The position numbers and the translations under genes were made by a program. Shown piece after piece: positions 49,820-61,788 of a stretch of 64,000 bases of DNA; the stretch's first letter is position 1; each line of letters starts with the position of its first letter. The DNA comes from Meloidogyne chitwoodi (lineage: Eukaryota; Nematoda; Chromadorea; Rhabditida; Meloidogynidae): assembly GCA_015183035.1 (NCBI GenBank), contig JACZZP010000013.1, positions 1,488,001 through 1,552,000 of the forward strand, in the 5' to 3' direction. The notes beneath the pieces were generated by a model that did not search any database, had not been told where the DNA came from, and worked only from the letters and a program-made list of their open reading frames with translations.

Positions 49820-50072
49820 ATTTGGTACTTACGTATTATTCCCAAAAATAATTTACTAGCAGCCGCGGTAATCACTTAAAAGAGCTTGGTCCCCTCTATG
49901 GTTTTTCGAATTTCAGAGGTCTGTAGCTCGGCTCAAATTAGTTGGTTCGACTTCGTTGAAGGCTAGTTCGATTCAGCTCGCCGAACTCTCTAGAATGACA
50001 CCTCTCTTAAATAAATTTATCCGCAAAAACTTATCCAGAAAAAGTTATGGGGATAATACGTAAGTACCAAAA
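49820..50072. mobile_element. Small inverted-repeat element (MITE-like)
   Basis: TTTGGTACTTACGTATTAT at the left end is mirrored by ATAATACGTAAGTACCAAA at the right, framing about 250 bp of unusually GC-containing, non-coding sequence. AAAAATTT-type flanks on both sides could include a target duplication. It lies in the divergent promoter region between klp-12 (-) and pdhb-1 (+). Confidence 0.75.
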
Positions 50073-50627
50073 ATTTATTTATACGTGCTGAAAATTAGAT
50101 TGCTAGTTTGTCTGATAATTTATGTTATAACATAACATATTTTATGATAAACCAAATTGTTAATAAAAAGACAATTATCAAAACTTAAAAATTTTGACAA
50201 ATATTTAGAATAAAACGAGAGAAATATTTACAGAAAAGTTAGTTAAAGGCACAAAAATCAAAAATGGTCATAATTAAAATCAATTTTGCATTTTAACAGA
50301 ACAGAAATTCCTAAGAACAAAATAACACAAAACAATCTAAAAATTAAAAAATGATTCGTCATTCGATAAAAATGAGATTTGTTTAAATAGAAAATTTTTG
50401 CAAAAAAATCAAAACGTCAAAAAATTAAAAAATGTAAAATTTTTATTTCATCTAAAAGTCATTTTACCTAATAACAAAAGAAATAATAAAAGATAAATAC
50501 GGGAATGGTCTGATTTGAATGCAATTATCAAACATTGTTTGATACAAATTATGATAATTTTGTAAATATTTAACATCTTATTTTTGTTTTCTATTAATAA
50601 TGAAAAATTCAATTTTTTTAGTTAAAA
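50073..50627. other. Upstream region of pdhb-1
   Basis: AT-rich, non-coding; presumably the pdhb-1 promoter. An acceptor-like TTTTTTTAG ends 8 bases before the ATG and could be a trans-splice site. Confidence 0.4.
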
Positions 50628-52945
50628 ATGCATTTTATTAATATTTTATCAGGGAGGTGGACAAAATCTTTATTTAATCTAAAATGTAGATCGCTCAGTT
50701 TGAGTACTCAATTAGGCGCTACTTTGACTGTTCGAGACGCTTTAAATCAAGCAATAGATGAAGAATTGCAGAGAGATGATAATGTATTTTTGTTAGGTGA
50801 AGAAGTTGCATTGTATGATGGGGCTTACAAAGTATTTTTTAAAAATTTATGTTTATTTTTTGATTAATTTTTAAGGTAAGTAAAGGCCTTTGGAAGAAAT
50901 ATGGTGATAAACGTATTGTTGACACTCCAATCACTGAAATGGGATTTGCTGGTTTGGCAGTTGGTGCTGCCTTTGCTGGTCTAAGGCCAATTTGCGAGTT
51001 TATGACTTTTAATTTTGCAATGCAAGCAATTGATCAATTGGTCAATAGTGCTGGAAAGACTTTTTATATGTCTGCAGGCCGGGTTAAATTTTTTATTAAA
51101 TAAAAAAATTAAATAAAATTTTTGAAAAAAGTCTAATTTTTTGTAGAATTTGAAAAAATATCAAGAAAATTTAATAAAAATTAAATTTAGGTTCCCGTCC
51201 CTATCGTCTTTCGAGGACCAAATGGTGCTGCTGCCGGTGTTGCTGCTCAACGTATGATATTTATTTTGGGTAAAGGTCAAGATTAAAGGTCCCTAAATTT
51301 TTTTTTGACAAAGATGTAGTTTTTTGATTCTTTTAACTTATAATAGGTTTTCGCATACGCTGAGCTCGAATCTGATGTTAGTTTTCAAAAATATCGAATC
51401 CCGAACCCAGATTCGAATAAGTCGAATTGGGGGTAAATATTTTTATTTAAGTAAATGATAGCTCATTCGATTCGTCTTGTCGAGCTGAGTCGAATGATAC
51501 TAAATAATAAGTTTGGATCTTTTTGAAGTAAGTTATGATCGATCAAATTCATGATTTTAATTACTGCTCATCCAAATATTCAATCATAACTTGCTTAAAA
51601 AATTGCTCAATATCTTAATTTTGGTATCATTCAACTCAGCTCGATAAGACGAATCGAATGAGGTATCATTTGCTATATAAAAGTATTTACCCTGAAGTCG
51701 AATTGTTCGAATCTGGGTTCGGGATTCGATATTTTTGAAAACTAACATCAGATTCGAGCTCAGCGTATGCGAAAACCTATTATAAGTTAAAAGAATCAAA
51801 AAACTACATCTTTGTCAAAAAAAATTTAGGGACCTTTAATCTTGACCTTTACCTTATTTTGTTATATATTTGTCAAGAACAAACTGATCAAAACTTTATT
51901 ATAGGACTTATAGAAAATTTTTTAATTTTCTCCTCTTTAGAGAAGCGTTCTTCTAATTTTGAAATTTTATTTTGACTTTGTGTAATTTCTATAGTCTTTA
52001 TTTAATAATAAATTAATTCATCTTTCAAAAAATTTCCTTAAAGCAAATTTTTAGATAGCCAAGACTATGCTGCATGGTATGCGCACTGTCCTGGTCTTAA
52101 GGTTATTTCGCCGTATAGTTCTGAAGATTATAAAGGTTTTTTAAGAAATTGATTATTTTAATTTTAAGTTTAAGGTTTGTTGAAGGCTGCGATTCGAGAC
52201 GACAATCCAGGTATATACTTAATAAAATGGGAATTTTGTTTTTAATTTTTGTCTAACAATAAGAATAATAAAAAATATTTTTTAAAGTTATTTTTCTGGA
52301 AAATGAGCTGCTCTATGGAACATCTTTTTCAGTCAAGGAAGAGGTACTTAGCCCAGATTTTGTTTTACCTATTGGAAAAGCTAAAATTGAAATAGAGGGA
52401 GATCATTGTACTCTTGTATCACATTCTAAAGGAGTTCAGAATTGTTTAGAAGCATCAGAAAAACTCAAATCTTTGGGTGTTAATGTTGAGGTGATTCAGC
52501 TAAAAAATTTCAAATATCTTAAGATTTAAATATTTTATATATTTAATATCAATTTTTGTGTATATTTTGAAATTCTGACGAAAAAAATGTTTAAAAAAAT
52601 ATTTTAAGGTAATCAATTTACGCACACTCCGGCCATTTGACTTTGATACAATACGCGAATCTGTTAAAAAAACAAATCATTTGGTGACTTTTGAAACAGC
52701 ATGGCCTTTCTGTGGCATTGGAGCAGAGATTTCTGCACAAATTTCTGAATCTGACGCTTTTGATTATTTGGATGCTCCTGTATTAAGAGTTACAGGTTTT
52801 TTCCTTTTAAATTTTAAATTGTTAAAATCTTTTAAAAAAAGGTGTGGATGTTCCAATGCCCTATGCAGTTTCCTTAGAAGAGGCTGCACTTCCCTCAACT
52901 GATGATTTGGTTAGAATGGTGAAGAAAAGTTTGAATATAGTTTAA
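50628..52945 (+). CDS. pdhb-1: Pyruvate dehydrogenase E1 subunit beta, mitochondrial
   Basis: Eight exons: 50628-50831, 50876-51082, 51191-51251, 52055-52135, 52175-52210, 52288-52490, 52609-52795, 52842-52945. Sum 1083 bases, 360 aa, as expected for the family. Residues 1 to about 27 are Arg/Lys/Ser-rich without acids, a mitochondrial targeting peptide. The mature part shows [91 protein letters not shown], then [11 protein letters not shown] of the transketolase C-terminal fold. With E1-alpha it forms the thiamine-diphosphate enzyme that decarboxylates pyruvate and feeds acetyl units to the TCA cycle. Intron 3 (803 bp) is enlarged by an inserted palindromic element. Confidence 0.96.
51269..51853. 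mobile_element. 585-bp palindromic element with 8-bp target duplication
   Basis: Arms of about 280 bp are near-perfect complements: GGTAAAGGTCAAGATTAAAG at the left against CTTTAATCTTGACCTTTACC at the right. Matching continues through GGTTTTCGCATACGCTGAG and GGGTTCGGGATTCGATATTT. The direct repeat TTATTTTG abuts both ends (51261-51268 and 51854-51861), an 8-bp target-site duplication as made by hAT-type transposases. No coding capacity. It sits in intron 3 of pdhb-1 and leaves its splice sites intact. Confidence 0.88.
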
Positions 52946-53947
52946 TACATTTTATGTTTTCGAAGGTTATTGTTTTTTGTTATTAATTAAGGCACTTACT
53001 CTGAAGAAAAATTTTAGAAGAGTAATAGAGATAAATTTAATTTTTTATGATGGAAAATTTTTGATTATTTACCTGAATACGTGCCTAATTTTTTATGTCA
53101 AAATGACCTTAAATAGTTGCAAAAAATTAACTGAATAAATTAACCCGGTTATTCACAAATAGGGTAGGGTTAGACTTTCATTATTTTTCTGACTAAATAT
53201 GTTCTCCTTCAATTTTCATGGAAAAAAGTTATATCGGACCATAGGAAAACTCCCAAGATTAAAAATAGTATTGGGTGTCCTTAGATAAGGGGATTATCAT
53301 AATCACAAAAAATCTTTAAAGATATATTTTTATATAATTACTTAATTTGTTTTTCCCTCAATTTCTTATTATTTAGTAAATATTTTAGATTGGAATTCTT
53401 TCATTTTTTATAGAAAATTGACTCCAATTTAAATTCCTTTAATAATAATATTGTTTTATATTTAAAAGAGATAGAGAAACAAATAAGAGAAAATGCCAAT
53501 AATAGAGTAGCAACGTTAAAAATATGCAAAGAAGTGCACAATAAAAATTATAAAAAATAGGTATAACATGTATATTCAAAAGAAATTTTAATATCAAATA
53601 AAAATAAAATAATAGCACAATTTTAATGAATTATTATATAATGAATGCAATGAAAATCCATAACCAAATTCTGTACAAAAAAAAAGATCATTTTAAGTAG
53701 AATATATAATTGATATGTTTATATAAGTCAAAGGGTTCAATAAATGGAAAAAAACAAACTTTTCTTTAAGGAAAAGATAATTTATCATCCAATTGTATTT
53801 TTTATCATCTCAGCCTAAGATGGGATGTTTATTAACATATAAAGGCTGTCTAGAGATTGAACCCTAAAAAATAAATAAATAATTCCCTTTACATTTTCGA
53901 TGAGCATTTTTTAAATAAAAATCCTTTAAAATATTAAATACCCTCTC
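52946..53947. other. Spacer between convergent genes
   Basis: 1 kb between the stop codons of pdhb-1 (+) and the TMEM68-like gene (-). AT-rich; no gene, RNA or clear repeat seen. Confidence 0.5.
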
Positions 53948-56150
53948 TTATTGTTCAGTAGACGTTGATTTTTTGTTGGCATTTGAATTTTCTTAAAATT
54001 TTTTAAAAATAAAATTTATTAAAATTAAATTAGTAATTTACCATTATTTTCATCATTTTTACAATTTTCTTTAAAAAGTAAAGGATAATTATCCATTTCT
54101 AAACTAGAAGGCCTTAATTCATAAATTAATTCTTCTTTACTACTACTAAAAATATCTTCTTCTTCATCTTTTTCATTTAATTCTAATTTTGAAAGTAAAA
54201 TTTGATCAACAGAAATGTTCCTTTTTCTCCTTTCTTTTTGTTGTTTATGTTGTGATGATTTTCCTGTTTCTGCATCATTTTCAGTTATAACTGAACAGCT
54301 TGAAATTGATGGAATTATTGGAGAGCTTTGACTACTCTCTTTTGTTCGTTTTTTGCGAATTCTATCAAGTAAAGAACGAAAAATATTTCCAGGAAGAATT
54401 TGATGTTCAGCAATTAAATTATTTACCTAAAAATTAATTTTAAAAAAATGTATACAATTTTATTAAGAAAAAAATACCGCAGTTTGAACTTGATTTTTAA
54501 CTTCTTCAGGTGTATTACTTAAAGAAAATCGTAAAGGTTTTCCTAAATGTGTAACCATTTTGACAGGAAAACCTCCATAAATTGGACAGAGTGGAAGACG
54601 TGTTTTTTCATAAAGAGACCTAAACAATCGACGACCCCAACGTGGAGTACGAAACGCATCACGACCTAAAAATTAAATATTTAATTTAAAATAATTTAAA
54701 AAGAAATAACAATTTTCTGTGAACATTGGAATGACAGGCTGAAAGAAAAAACATAAATATTAAAATTAAATTAAATAAAAAAGGGACAAAAAAGATTTTA
54801 TATTTAATTTATCATAAATCAAAAAATCTCTATAATTGTTTTAAATATACATATAATAAATTAATTAATTAACCACATCAGCTCCAAGTACAACTTTGGC
54901 AAATCCTAATCTTTTTCCCCAAATTATTTCATAATTAATAGGATTAGAAAAAAGTGCTTCTCGAACTCCTCCTGGTGCAATAATTAATAAATGTCCTTCT
55001 TTAAGTGTAGCAATACAATCTTCAATTGTTCCTGGTGTCATTCCAAATACTTTACACATTTTACCCCAACCTTTTTGAGAAAATAAATTAATTAAATATT
55101 TAAATAAAAATTAAGAAAATTCCCCTTACATATTGTCATTCCAATTAAAATTAAAAAAAACCTGGTATTTTAAAAACAAATTTATCAGCCACACAATGAA
55201 TTGTTCTTTTCTTATAAAGAATTCCTTTAGAGATAACATAATATAAATCAAGAGGAAGAGTACCATGATATGTTACTATAAGGGCTGGACCTTCTTCTGG
55301 CAAATTTTCTAATCCAGTAATTTCATAACCTAAAAGAACAAAAGTTTAAAAAAATAAAAACCATAAATACAAACCATGCCAAAAAAGACCAACTCCATCC
55401 CAAAAACTAGCAATGCTAGTTCTAGCACCATCCCAATAACTAGATGCATACTTTTTAATAAATTAATATTTAAAATTAATTTATAAAATAATTACTTACT
55501 GCTTCTCGTATTCTATTTCTGAGTCCATAACAATGAAGAAAAATAACACTGGCATAAATTAAAAATAAGAGGAATATTGGTAAAATAAAGGCAATGAAAA
55601 TTGGCAAAAAAAGCCAAATAAGATACTAAAATTTTAATTAAAAATATTTTTTAAATTAATTACTTCAAGATAATCCAAATCCCAATATTTAAGTACACTA
55701 TCTAACCATTGTGCAAAGGAATCTAAAAGAAAAAATATTTTTTTTATTTTAAAAATAAATTTTTAGATTTTAAATTTTGCTTTAAATTAGTCTAATCTTT
55801 AACCAAAAAATTTGTAATTTTTTAGAAAGTTAAAAATTAAAAATAATCTTTTGGTTTTTAAGTATTAAATTATATCCAAATTTAATTTTTAATGGACTGA
55901 AAAATTATTATTTTTATACTAAAAAATGTTCTTTTTTATAAAAATAATAATCCCCCACAAATATATCCATATAAAAATATTATCGATCATTAAAAGGGAA
56001 AAACCCTTCCATCCTTATTCCCTTCTTTTTTGTTTTCCCCTTAACTCACCCACCAATGTACAGTTGCAGCCATTCTGGCCAACTCATGCTGGTTTTTTGA
56101 AGAAATTCTCTTATGAATGTGGCAGCCACTGAAGTTGTTGAGGAAGACAT
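53948..56150 (-). CDS. TMEM68: TMEM68-like membrane acyltransferase
   Basis: Ten exons on the minus strand: 56150-56054, 55722-55664, 55625-55500, 55450-55375, 55329-55162, 55070-54874, 54738-54711, 54665-54478, 54426-54042, 53991-53948. Sum 1368 bases, 455 aa. One strong hydrophobic membrane segment (about 55-85) precedes a glycerolipid acyltransferase domain. That domain has the catalytic YHGTLPLD (about residue 140), the PGGVREALFS acceptor motif, IIWGKRLGFAKV, PVIPMFTEN and IYGGFPVKMVTHLGKP, matching human TMEM68 and the DGAT2/MGAT-like group. TMEM68 makes neutral glycerolipids at the endoplasmic reticulum. A Lys/Glu/Ser-rich C-terminal tail of about 130 residues makes this protein longer than human TMEM68 (about 324). 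The 28-nt exon 7 is fixed by phase. Confidence 0.88.
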
Positions 56151-56987
56151 TAGCGAAGACAGCCACTCTTTTTACTACTCCTCCCCTTTATTTTCCTTTC
56201 TTTTTCGTTTGATTTAAGGCCCTCCTTTTCTTCTTTTTATTTTTTTGTAAATTTTTGGCCCTCTTACTTCTACTCTTTTACTTTTCTTTATATCCTTTTT
56301 CTTCTTAAATTGATCTTAACAGAGTTTTGAGCACGTGTGTCTTTCTTTTTTTTATTATTATAATCGTTCACCTGTTTTAAAATTAAATATGATTATTTTA
56401 AAATATCTAAATTGATCGCTTTCCAAATTTAATAAAATTAAAATGTTTTAAAAATTCAATGTATTTTTTTAAATTTTTGGAAAGCAATAATTAAAAAATT
56501 TATAAAAAATATATTTTTTATCAATAATTGATATGAGACAAAATAAATTAATATTTACATACAAAAGTAGTGGTCATCATTTTATTACATTTATTAAATG
56601 AGCGCGCACAAAAATAAATAAAAATAAAATAAATAAGAAAAAACTTTCAAAAGTACCATAAAAATTAAAATTTAGTTTTTAATTGACGAATAAAATAAAT
56701 AATTTAATCTTTTTTTTAATTTGTTTAAAATTGTTTATAGAAAACTAAACAAAATTAATAATTATTAAAAGAAAACAATATTTTATTTAAAAATAAAATA
56801 TTTCATATTTTAAGCCTATAATCTTTTACTTTTTTAATTTATTAAATTGAGTAGACTTTTATAATAAATTTCTAATTTTAAATTAAAAATAGAGTATTAA
56901 AATAATGTCAAATAATTTTAAATTAAAACAAATAGAGAAAATTAATACCTCACTTTTGTTCAAAAAATGGCTAAAATTTAATTATTT
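56151..56987. other. Upstream region of TMEM68-like gene
   Basis: 837 bp between two same-strand genes. Pyrimidine-rich from 56160 to 56310, then AT-rich. Presumably the TMEM68 promoter and the 3' UTR of the COA1-like gene. No gene recognised. Confidence 0.4.
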
Positions 56988-57782
56988 TTATCTACAAAGT
57001 CTTGGCCTTTTTTGTTTTGATAATTCTGGTAATTTTTCAACTTCATTTAATCGCTCAAATATTAAATATCTATCTCCTTCTGATGTTTCTAATTCTAATT
57101 TTTCTATTAAAAATTTTGATAAATCACATTCACGTTGAGCAAGAACATTTAGAGAAGCATCACAATTTGCACCAAATAGTGGAATAAGAAACTTTAAAAT
57201 AATTAATTTAATTTTTGAAAAATGGAAGGACAATCAACTAAAATGATATAATACTTGTCAGCGTCAATTTGATTATTTCAAAAATTATTTTTTAATGAAA
57301 TATCATGAATTCACTGGCTAATAAAAATTAGATTTTTGTCGGGTTAAAGGTAGAGATCGGACAATCGTTTTTTGATTAAAATATCGAAAAAGACCGACCG
57401 ACCTGATCTCTAGTTAAATGTCCTTCTCTCCATACAATAAAAAAATTAAATTATTTATACCTTTGATTCAGTTTTACCAACATAATTATTCTTTCGATCT
57501 GAAGAATTAGCCAATCCAATTCTAAATGGTTTACCCAACAAATTTACTGCATCATCGTGTTCCAATAAAATTGCCAAAAATAAATAAATATTAAAAAAAA
57601 TTAAAAATATATAATACCACTGCCTCTTTATAATGTTCAATTCTTTGCATTCTCCATTGATTAATTTTGTTAATAAAATAAATACCAACAAAGCCAACTA
57701 CAAAAACATTCAATGAAGTGATTGCCAACGTACTAATTTTTACTTGATTATGCCATGTTTTTATTAGACGAAATATTGACAT
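56988..57782 (-). CDS. COA1: COA1-like mitochondrial inner-membrane assembly protein
   Basis: Three exons on the minus strand: 57782-57618, 57574-57461, 57191-56988; sum 483 bases, 160 aa. A short basic N-terminus is followed by one membrane helix (about residues 17-38). Then comes the COA1/TIM21-like fold, with EHDDAVNLLGKPFRIG, a NNYVG turn, FLIPLFGANCDASLNVLAQR and FLIEKLELET. COA1 assists early cytochrome oxidase and complex I assembly at the inner mitochondrial membrane. Protein continuity demands that intron 1 ends after TTATTTTTG, giving a GT...TG intron with no AG; a lost A in the assembly would explain it equally well. It lies 176 bp behind mdf-1 on the same strand, a likely operon partner. 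Confidence 0.75.
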
Positions 57783-57958
57783 CTTTATGCTTTTAAATTT
57801 AATTAGATTTTATAAGAAAAATAAAAATCGTAATTATAAACAATAAAATTTTAAAAAGCTCCCGAAAATCAATATTTATATAGTTAAAAACGTGAGTGAA
57901 CACAAAAAAAATAATTTAAATTAATTTTTATTGTTATATAAATGCATTGAGTTTAATT
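57783..57958 (-). promoter_or_regulatory. 176-bp spacer mdf-1 / COA1, possible operon junction
   Basis: Two minus-strand genes are separated by only 176 bp, within the range of nematode operons. No AT-rich block typical of an independent promoter stands out. Polycistronic transcription is an inference. Confidence 0.4.
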
Positions 57959-60638
57959 TTATTCATCAATTTCAATACTTGAATTATGCGAAGAAGTAAT
58001 TTCTTCAATTGATGATTGCCTAGAAGAAGAGACAGGAGTTTCGGGTGATTCAACTAATGCAATAGTTACGGCAGAAAGAAACGCCGGAATAGATTGATAA
58101 CGAATCTAAATATAATTTAAATTATTTTTTTTAAATTTATTTTATAGATAAAACCTCTTAATTTTCTTATAAAAAACAAAAATCCCTAATTATATTAAAA
58201 ATTTAAATTTTAACCAAATAATTCTCAAGTACATCCTTCCATTGTCGAGCACTTTCACTATCCAAAAGATCAACACCTGAAACGGTTGCTTGTGTTGTTG
58301 TTACACTACTACTGCATTCACCATCCAACGGAATTTGTTGTTTTTGAAAAAGAAAAGTACAATCTTTTGAAAGAACATTTTCTGCTTCACAAAAACCATC
58401 TTCTCCAAAACGAATATCATAACCACACAAAAGTTTAACAAATTCTCTATACTGAGTCAAAAATTCAGAATTGCTTTGTTCATTTTGTTCAACTAAAGTT
58501 TTGACGTTTGCCAACTGAAGACGAAGTTCTCTTACTGTAGAGTAATCTTCTTCGTCCTCATCTTCTACCAAAAATGTTAAATCAGAATTATTTGCAGGTT
58601 GATAATCATTATCATCTTCCTTTAAATTTAAAAAATTAAGAACAGATTCTAAACCTTTCTAAACAATTCATACTGACACTAATGTGAGAAAATCTTTTAA
58701 TACTTCTTCATATAACGTTTCTAATATATGTATATAATGTATTTAATAACACAAATATATGATCAGTATAAATATTTTTCAAAAATAAGAAAATTGTTTA
58801 TTAGAAAGAATAAAAAATTGTGAACTAAATAAATCCCCCATCAAAATAAACTTTGTTCAAAAATTAAATTAAAAAAATAACCAATTTGCGTCTCTTCAAT
58901 GAATTTTGACCAATTTTAGCCGCAGCAATTGCTTCAGCTGCAACTTGTTTAACCAAATGATTATCATGAGCTTCATCCAATGGATTGCGTTGAACAAAAC
59001 GACAAATTCGAGTTGTGTCAGAACCTCCTTCCTAAAATTTTTTTTAATATAATTTTTCAAGAGAAAAGTCATACATATTCCTCAAGTCTGCCTCTAAGTT
59101 GATCCATTTCTCTTTCATACTTTTGTTTAAAAATTTTGGCAATTCGTCGAGATTCAGCCAAACTTAAACATTCTCTTTGATCCTCTAAAGTCTTCAATCT
59201 TTTTGTTAATTGCTCATTTCTTAAATTTTAAATAATTTTAACAAAATAAGAAAACTTTAATTTGAGTTGTTCTTCTCCTCCAGAAAATGCTGATTTGAAT
59301 TGTTCATGTTCATCAAGTAATTTTTGGTTTTGCCGAAGAAGAATAGAAATTTGTAATTTTAAGTCTTCTTTTTGTTCTTCCAATAATTCAACATGTTTTG
59401 CACGATTACTAGAAATTAAAAATTATTTCAATTTTACAAAAAGGTTAAAAACAGTCAAAATACACACTTATCAAATTATTTACGAATAGTTGGGAAATAT
59501 TTCGGATTTTAAAAATTACCCAAAGATGATCAATTGTTCATGCATTTGCGCATTCTGAATTTCAAGTTGCTCAATTTGTCTTTCACAATCGAGAAGACGC
59601 ATCTCATCCGCTGACATTCGTTCACCAGATGCTGGAAGTAATGGTTTGACAAATAAATTTTCATCATTTGAGGTAAATTCAGTCTGAGTAGAAGCACCTA
59701 AAATTAATTAAAAAATCACCATACTTTATTTAAAAATACAGTAAAATCTTGGTCGATATTCTGAAGCTGTTATTCCCTCAATATTTTCAATATTCCCTGG
59801 ATAGTTGACAACAGATCCATTTGATAATGAAGCGACTGACTCTAAATAATTAAAATAAGTGCACTTTCGAATTATTGAAAGTTCAGGCTTCCGTCAAAAA
59901 AACTGAAATTAAAAAACTACAAACCATCAGAAATTATTTTAGGAGAAATTCCTCTATATGCAAAATAGATCTAAAAGAGAAAGTAAGTTATATGAAAAAT
60001 AAACCCGATAACGATTTTTTTCTGTCCATCCACCCAATTCTTCCAAAATAACTTTTAATTCATTCAATTGTTTGTCAGCAAATTCCATCCAGGTTTTATA
60101 TTTTGATAAAGCTATTCGATAATCAGTAAGAAGTAACTTTTCCTTTGACTAAAAATCTTTAAATAAAATTAAGTTTTAATTAAATTGCCAACCTTATCAT
60201 CGCTATAATCAAAACTTTTTTCTTTTCCTTTTTCGATTTCAGACTTTAATGTATACAATTGAATGTTTAATTCTTCAATTTTTGCCTTAGAAGTATTCTC
60301 AGCAATCTTTAACCGTTCAATTTCATCATTACGAGAATTTAATTTTCTGCGAAGAGAATCAGATTCTTCTTTAGCTTCGATTAATCTTACATTCAGCAAA
60401 TTGTCTGATTGCGAGCCTAAAAATAGTGTCTCAAATTCTATCATGTATAGACCAAATAAGATCTTAATTTTAGTATAAACGAACTAATACCTTCTGCAAT
60501 TCGTTTAAGTTCACTAGGTGTTGCAGTGTATCGATATGAATGTTGACCTCCACCAATAAATCGTCCAAAATCTCGTTGAAATCGTCTTTCGACTTTTTGA
60601 GAAAAAACTCGTGAAATGTCCCGATCTTCAGAAGACAT
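57959..60638 (-). CDS. mdf-1: Spindle assembly checkpoint protein MAD1 (MDF-1)
   Basis: 11 exons on the minus strand: 60638-60491, 60416-60193, 60148-60005, 59970-59925, 59841-59740, 59697-59520, 59408-59256, 59219-59075, 59031-58882, 58619-58215, 58105-57959. Sum 1842 bases, 613 aa, slightly shorter than most MAD1 proteins (about 680-750). Long coiled coil through about residue 430, for example ESDSLRRKLNSRNDEIERLK and VELLEEQKEDLKLQ. An RWD-like C-terminal head follows (FVKLLCGYDIRF, GVDLLDSESARQWKDVLENYL, RYQSIPAFLSAVTIALVE), matching MAD1. MAD1 recruits and converts MAD2 at unattached kinetochores and at nuclear pores. A trans-splice-like acceptor (AAAATTTTAG) lies 12 bases before the ATG. 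I did not locate a convincing MAD2-interaction motif. Exons 1-2 have a broken copy at 62.5-62.8 kb. Confidence 0.88.
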
Positions 60639-60952
60639 AAAAGAAGTGATCTAAAATTTTAACCTTAGTATAATTAATTTAAAAAATATACAAAGGTGAT
60701 AAATATTCATCTATTAAATAATTAATTAAAGAGAAGCTACAACATTTATCCAAAGAAAATGAATAACGACTGGATATAAATTAGAAAAAAACCAAATTTG
60801 TTCACAAAAGGACTAAATCATAATTAAGAGATCAAAAATAATAATTAAACTACATTACCCGTTCTGATAAGTAAAAACGGATATTCTAATATTAGGCTCT
60901 GATATTTAGTTTCTATTAATTCAAATTTTGATGTCCTATTTTCATCTTTTAT
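60639..60952. other. Short intergenic stretch, duplicated at 62.8-63.0 kb
   Basis: Contains the mdf-1 upstream acceptor. The sequence, including AAAGAGAAGCTACAACATTTAT and ACCCGTTCTG, recurs in altered form at about 62780-63040 between the mdf-1 fragment and the intact iPGM gene. Its right part also belongs to the inverted repeat listed below. Confidence 0.6.
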
Positions 60953-61325
60953 TCATTTTGCTTCCTTCTTCTCAAGCAGAGTACACCATCCATCTCCTCC
61001 GGTATAGGCAATCCCATTAATTGAAGAATGGTTGGCGCAACATCTCGCAAGGCTCGAGCACGTTCTTTTCCATCAGCACCCATAGGAAGAGTTGATTTAA
61101 AGGTGAAATCAGTTGACGAGCATGTACTCGGAACTATAAAGATTGGATTAATTTTTTATATTTTTAAATAATTTAAGAAAAACATACCCAAATTACAAGT
61201 GTGCGCAGTGTATGGGCCACCATCAGAGGAGATCATTTTTTCAGCATTCCCATGATCAGAAGTTACCATAAGAATGTAGTTATGAGCCTTACATGCTTCG
61301 TAAATATCCTCAATTGCTCGATCTT
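60953..61325 (-). pseudogene. iPGM 3'-end fragment, left arm
   Basis: Copies of the last two iPGM exons on the minus strand, ending in the same TGA (60955-60953). One base is missing near the C-terminus (GCAGAGTACACC against GCAGAGGTACACC in the intact gene), shifting the frame. The GGGKHTAHT metal-site block of the real gene reads DGGPYTAHT here, so the conserved Lys-His is gone. No upstream catalytic exons accompany it. Non-functional. Confidence 0.85.
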
Positions 61326-61339
61326 ACTTTGGTTGAAAC

Positions 61340-61788
61340 TTCAAAAACATTCCTTAAGGCTGTGAGGCTACTGGTATATTTTATTTTTAAAATTATTTTT
61401 AAGTTCGAGATTAAGATCGAGCAATTGAGGATATTTACGAAGCATGTAAGGCTCATAACTACATTCTTATGTTCACTTCTGATCATGGGAATGCTGAAAA
61501 AATGATCGCCTCTGATGGTGGCCCATACACTGAGAATACTTGTAATTTGGGTATGTTTTTCTTAGATTATTTAAAAATTATAAAAAATTAATCCAATCTT
61601 TATAGTTCCGATTACATGCTCGTCAACTGATTTCACCTTTAAATCAACTCTTTCTATGGGTGCTGATGGAAAAGAACGTGCTCGAGCCTTGCGAGATGTT
61701 GCGCCAACCGTTCTTCAATTAATGGGATTGCCTATACCGGAGGAGATGGATGGTGTACCTCTGCTTGAGAAGAAGGAAGCAAAATGAA
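61340..61788 (+). pseudogene. iPGM 3'-end fragment, inverted copy (right arm)
   Basis: Mirror copy on the plus strand: a scrap of the upstream exon near 61345-61371, an exon ending at about 61551 with a normal donor, and a last exon at about 61607-61788 ending in TGA. The frame stays open, but the metal-site block reads DGGPYTENT instead of GGGKHTAHT. It shares GGPYT with the left arm, so the two arms are closer to each other than to the intact gene. The bulk of the enzyme is missing, so it cannot encode a mutase. Confidence 0.82.

Noticed and set aside
49858..49872. 15-base match to the conserved small-subunit rRNA 530 loop (AGCAGCCGCGGTAAT)
   Set aside because: Flanking bases do not match rRNA on either side and the match lies inside a MITE-like element; most likely chance.
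51584..51799. 71-codon minus-strand frame in pdhb-1 intron 3
   Set aside because: Lies wholly inside an arm of the palindromic element and has no homology.
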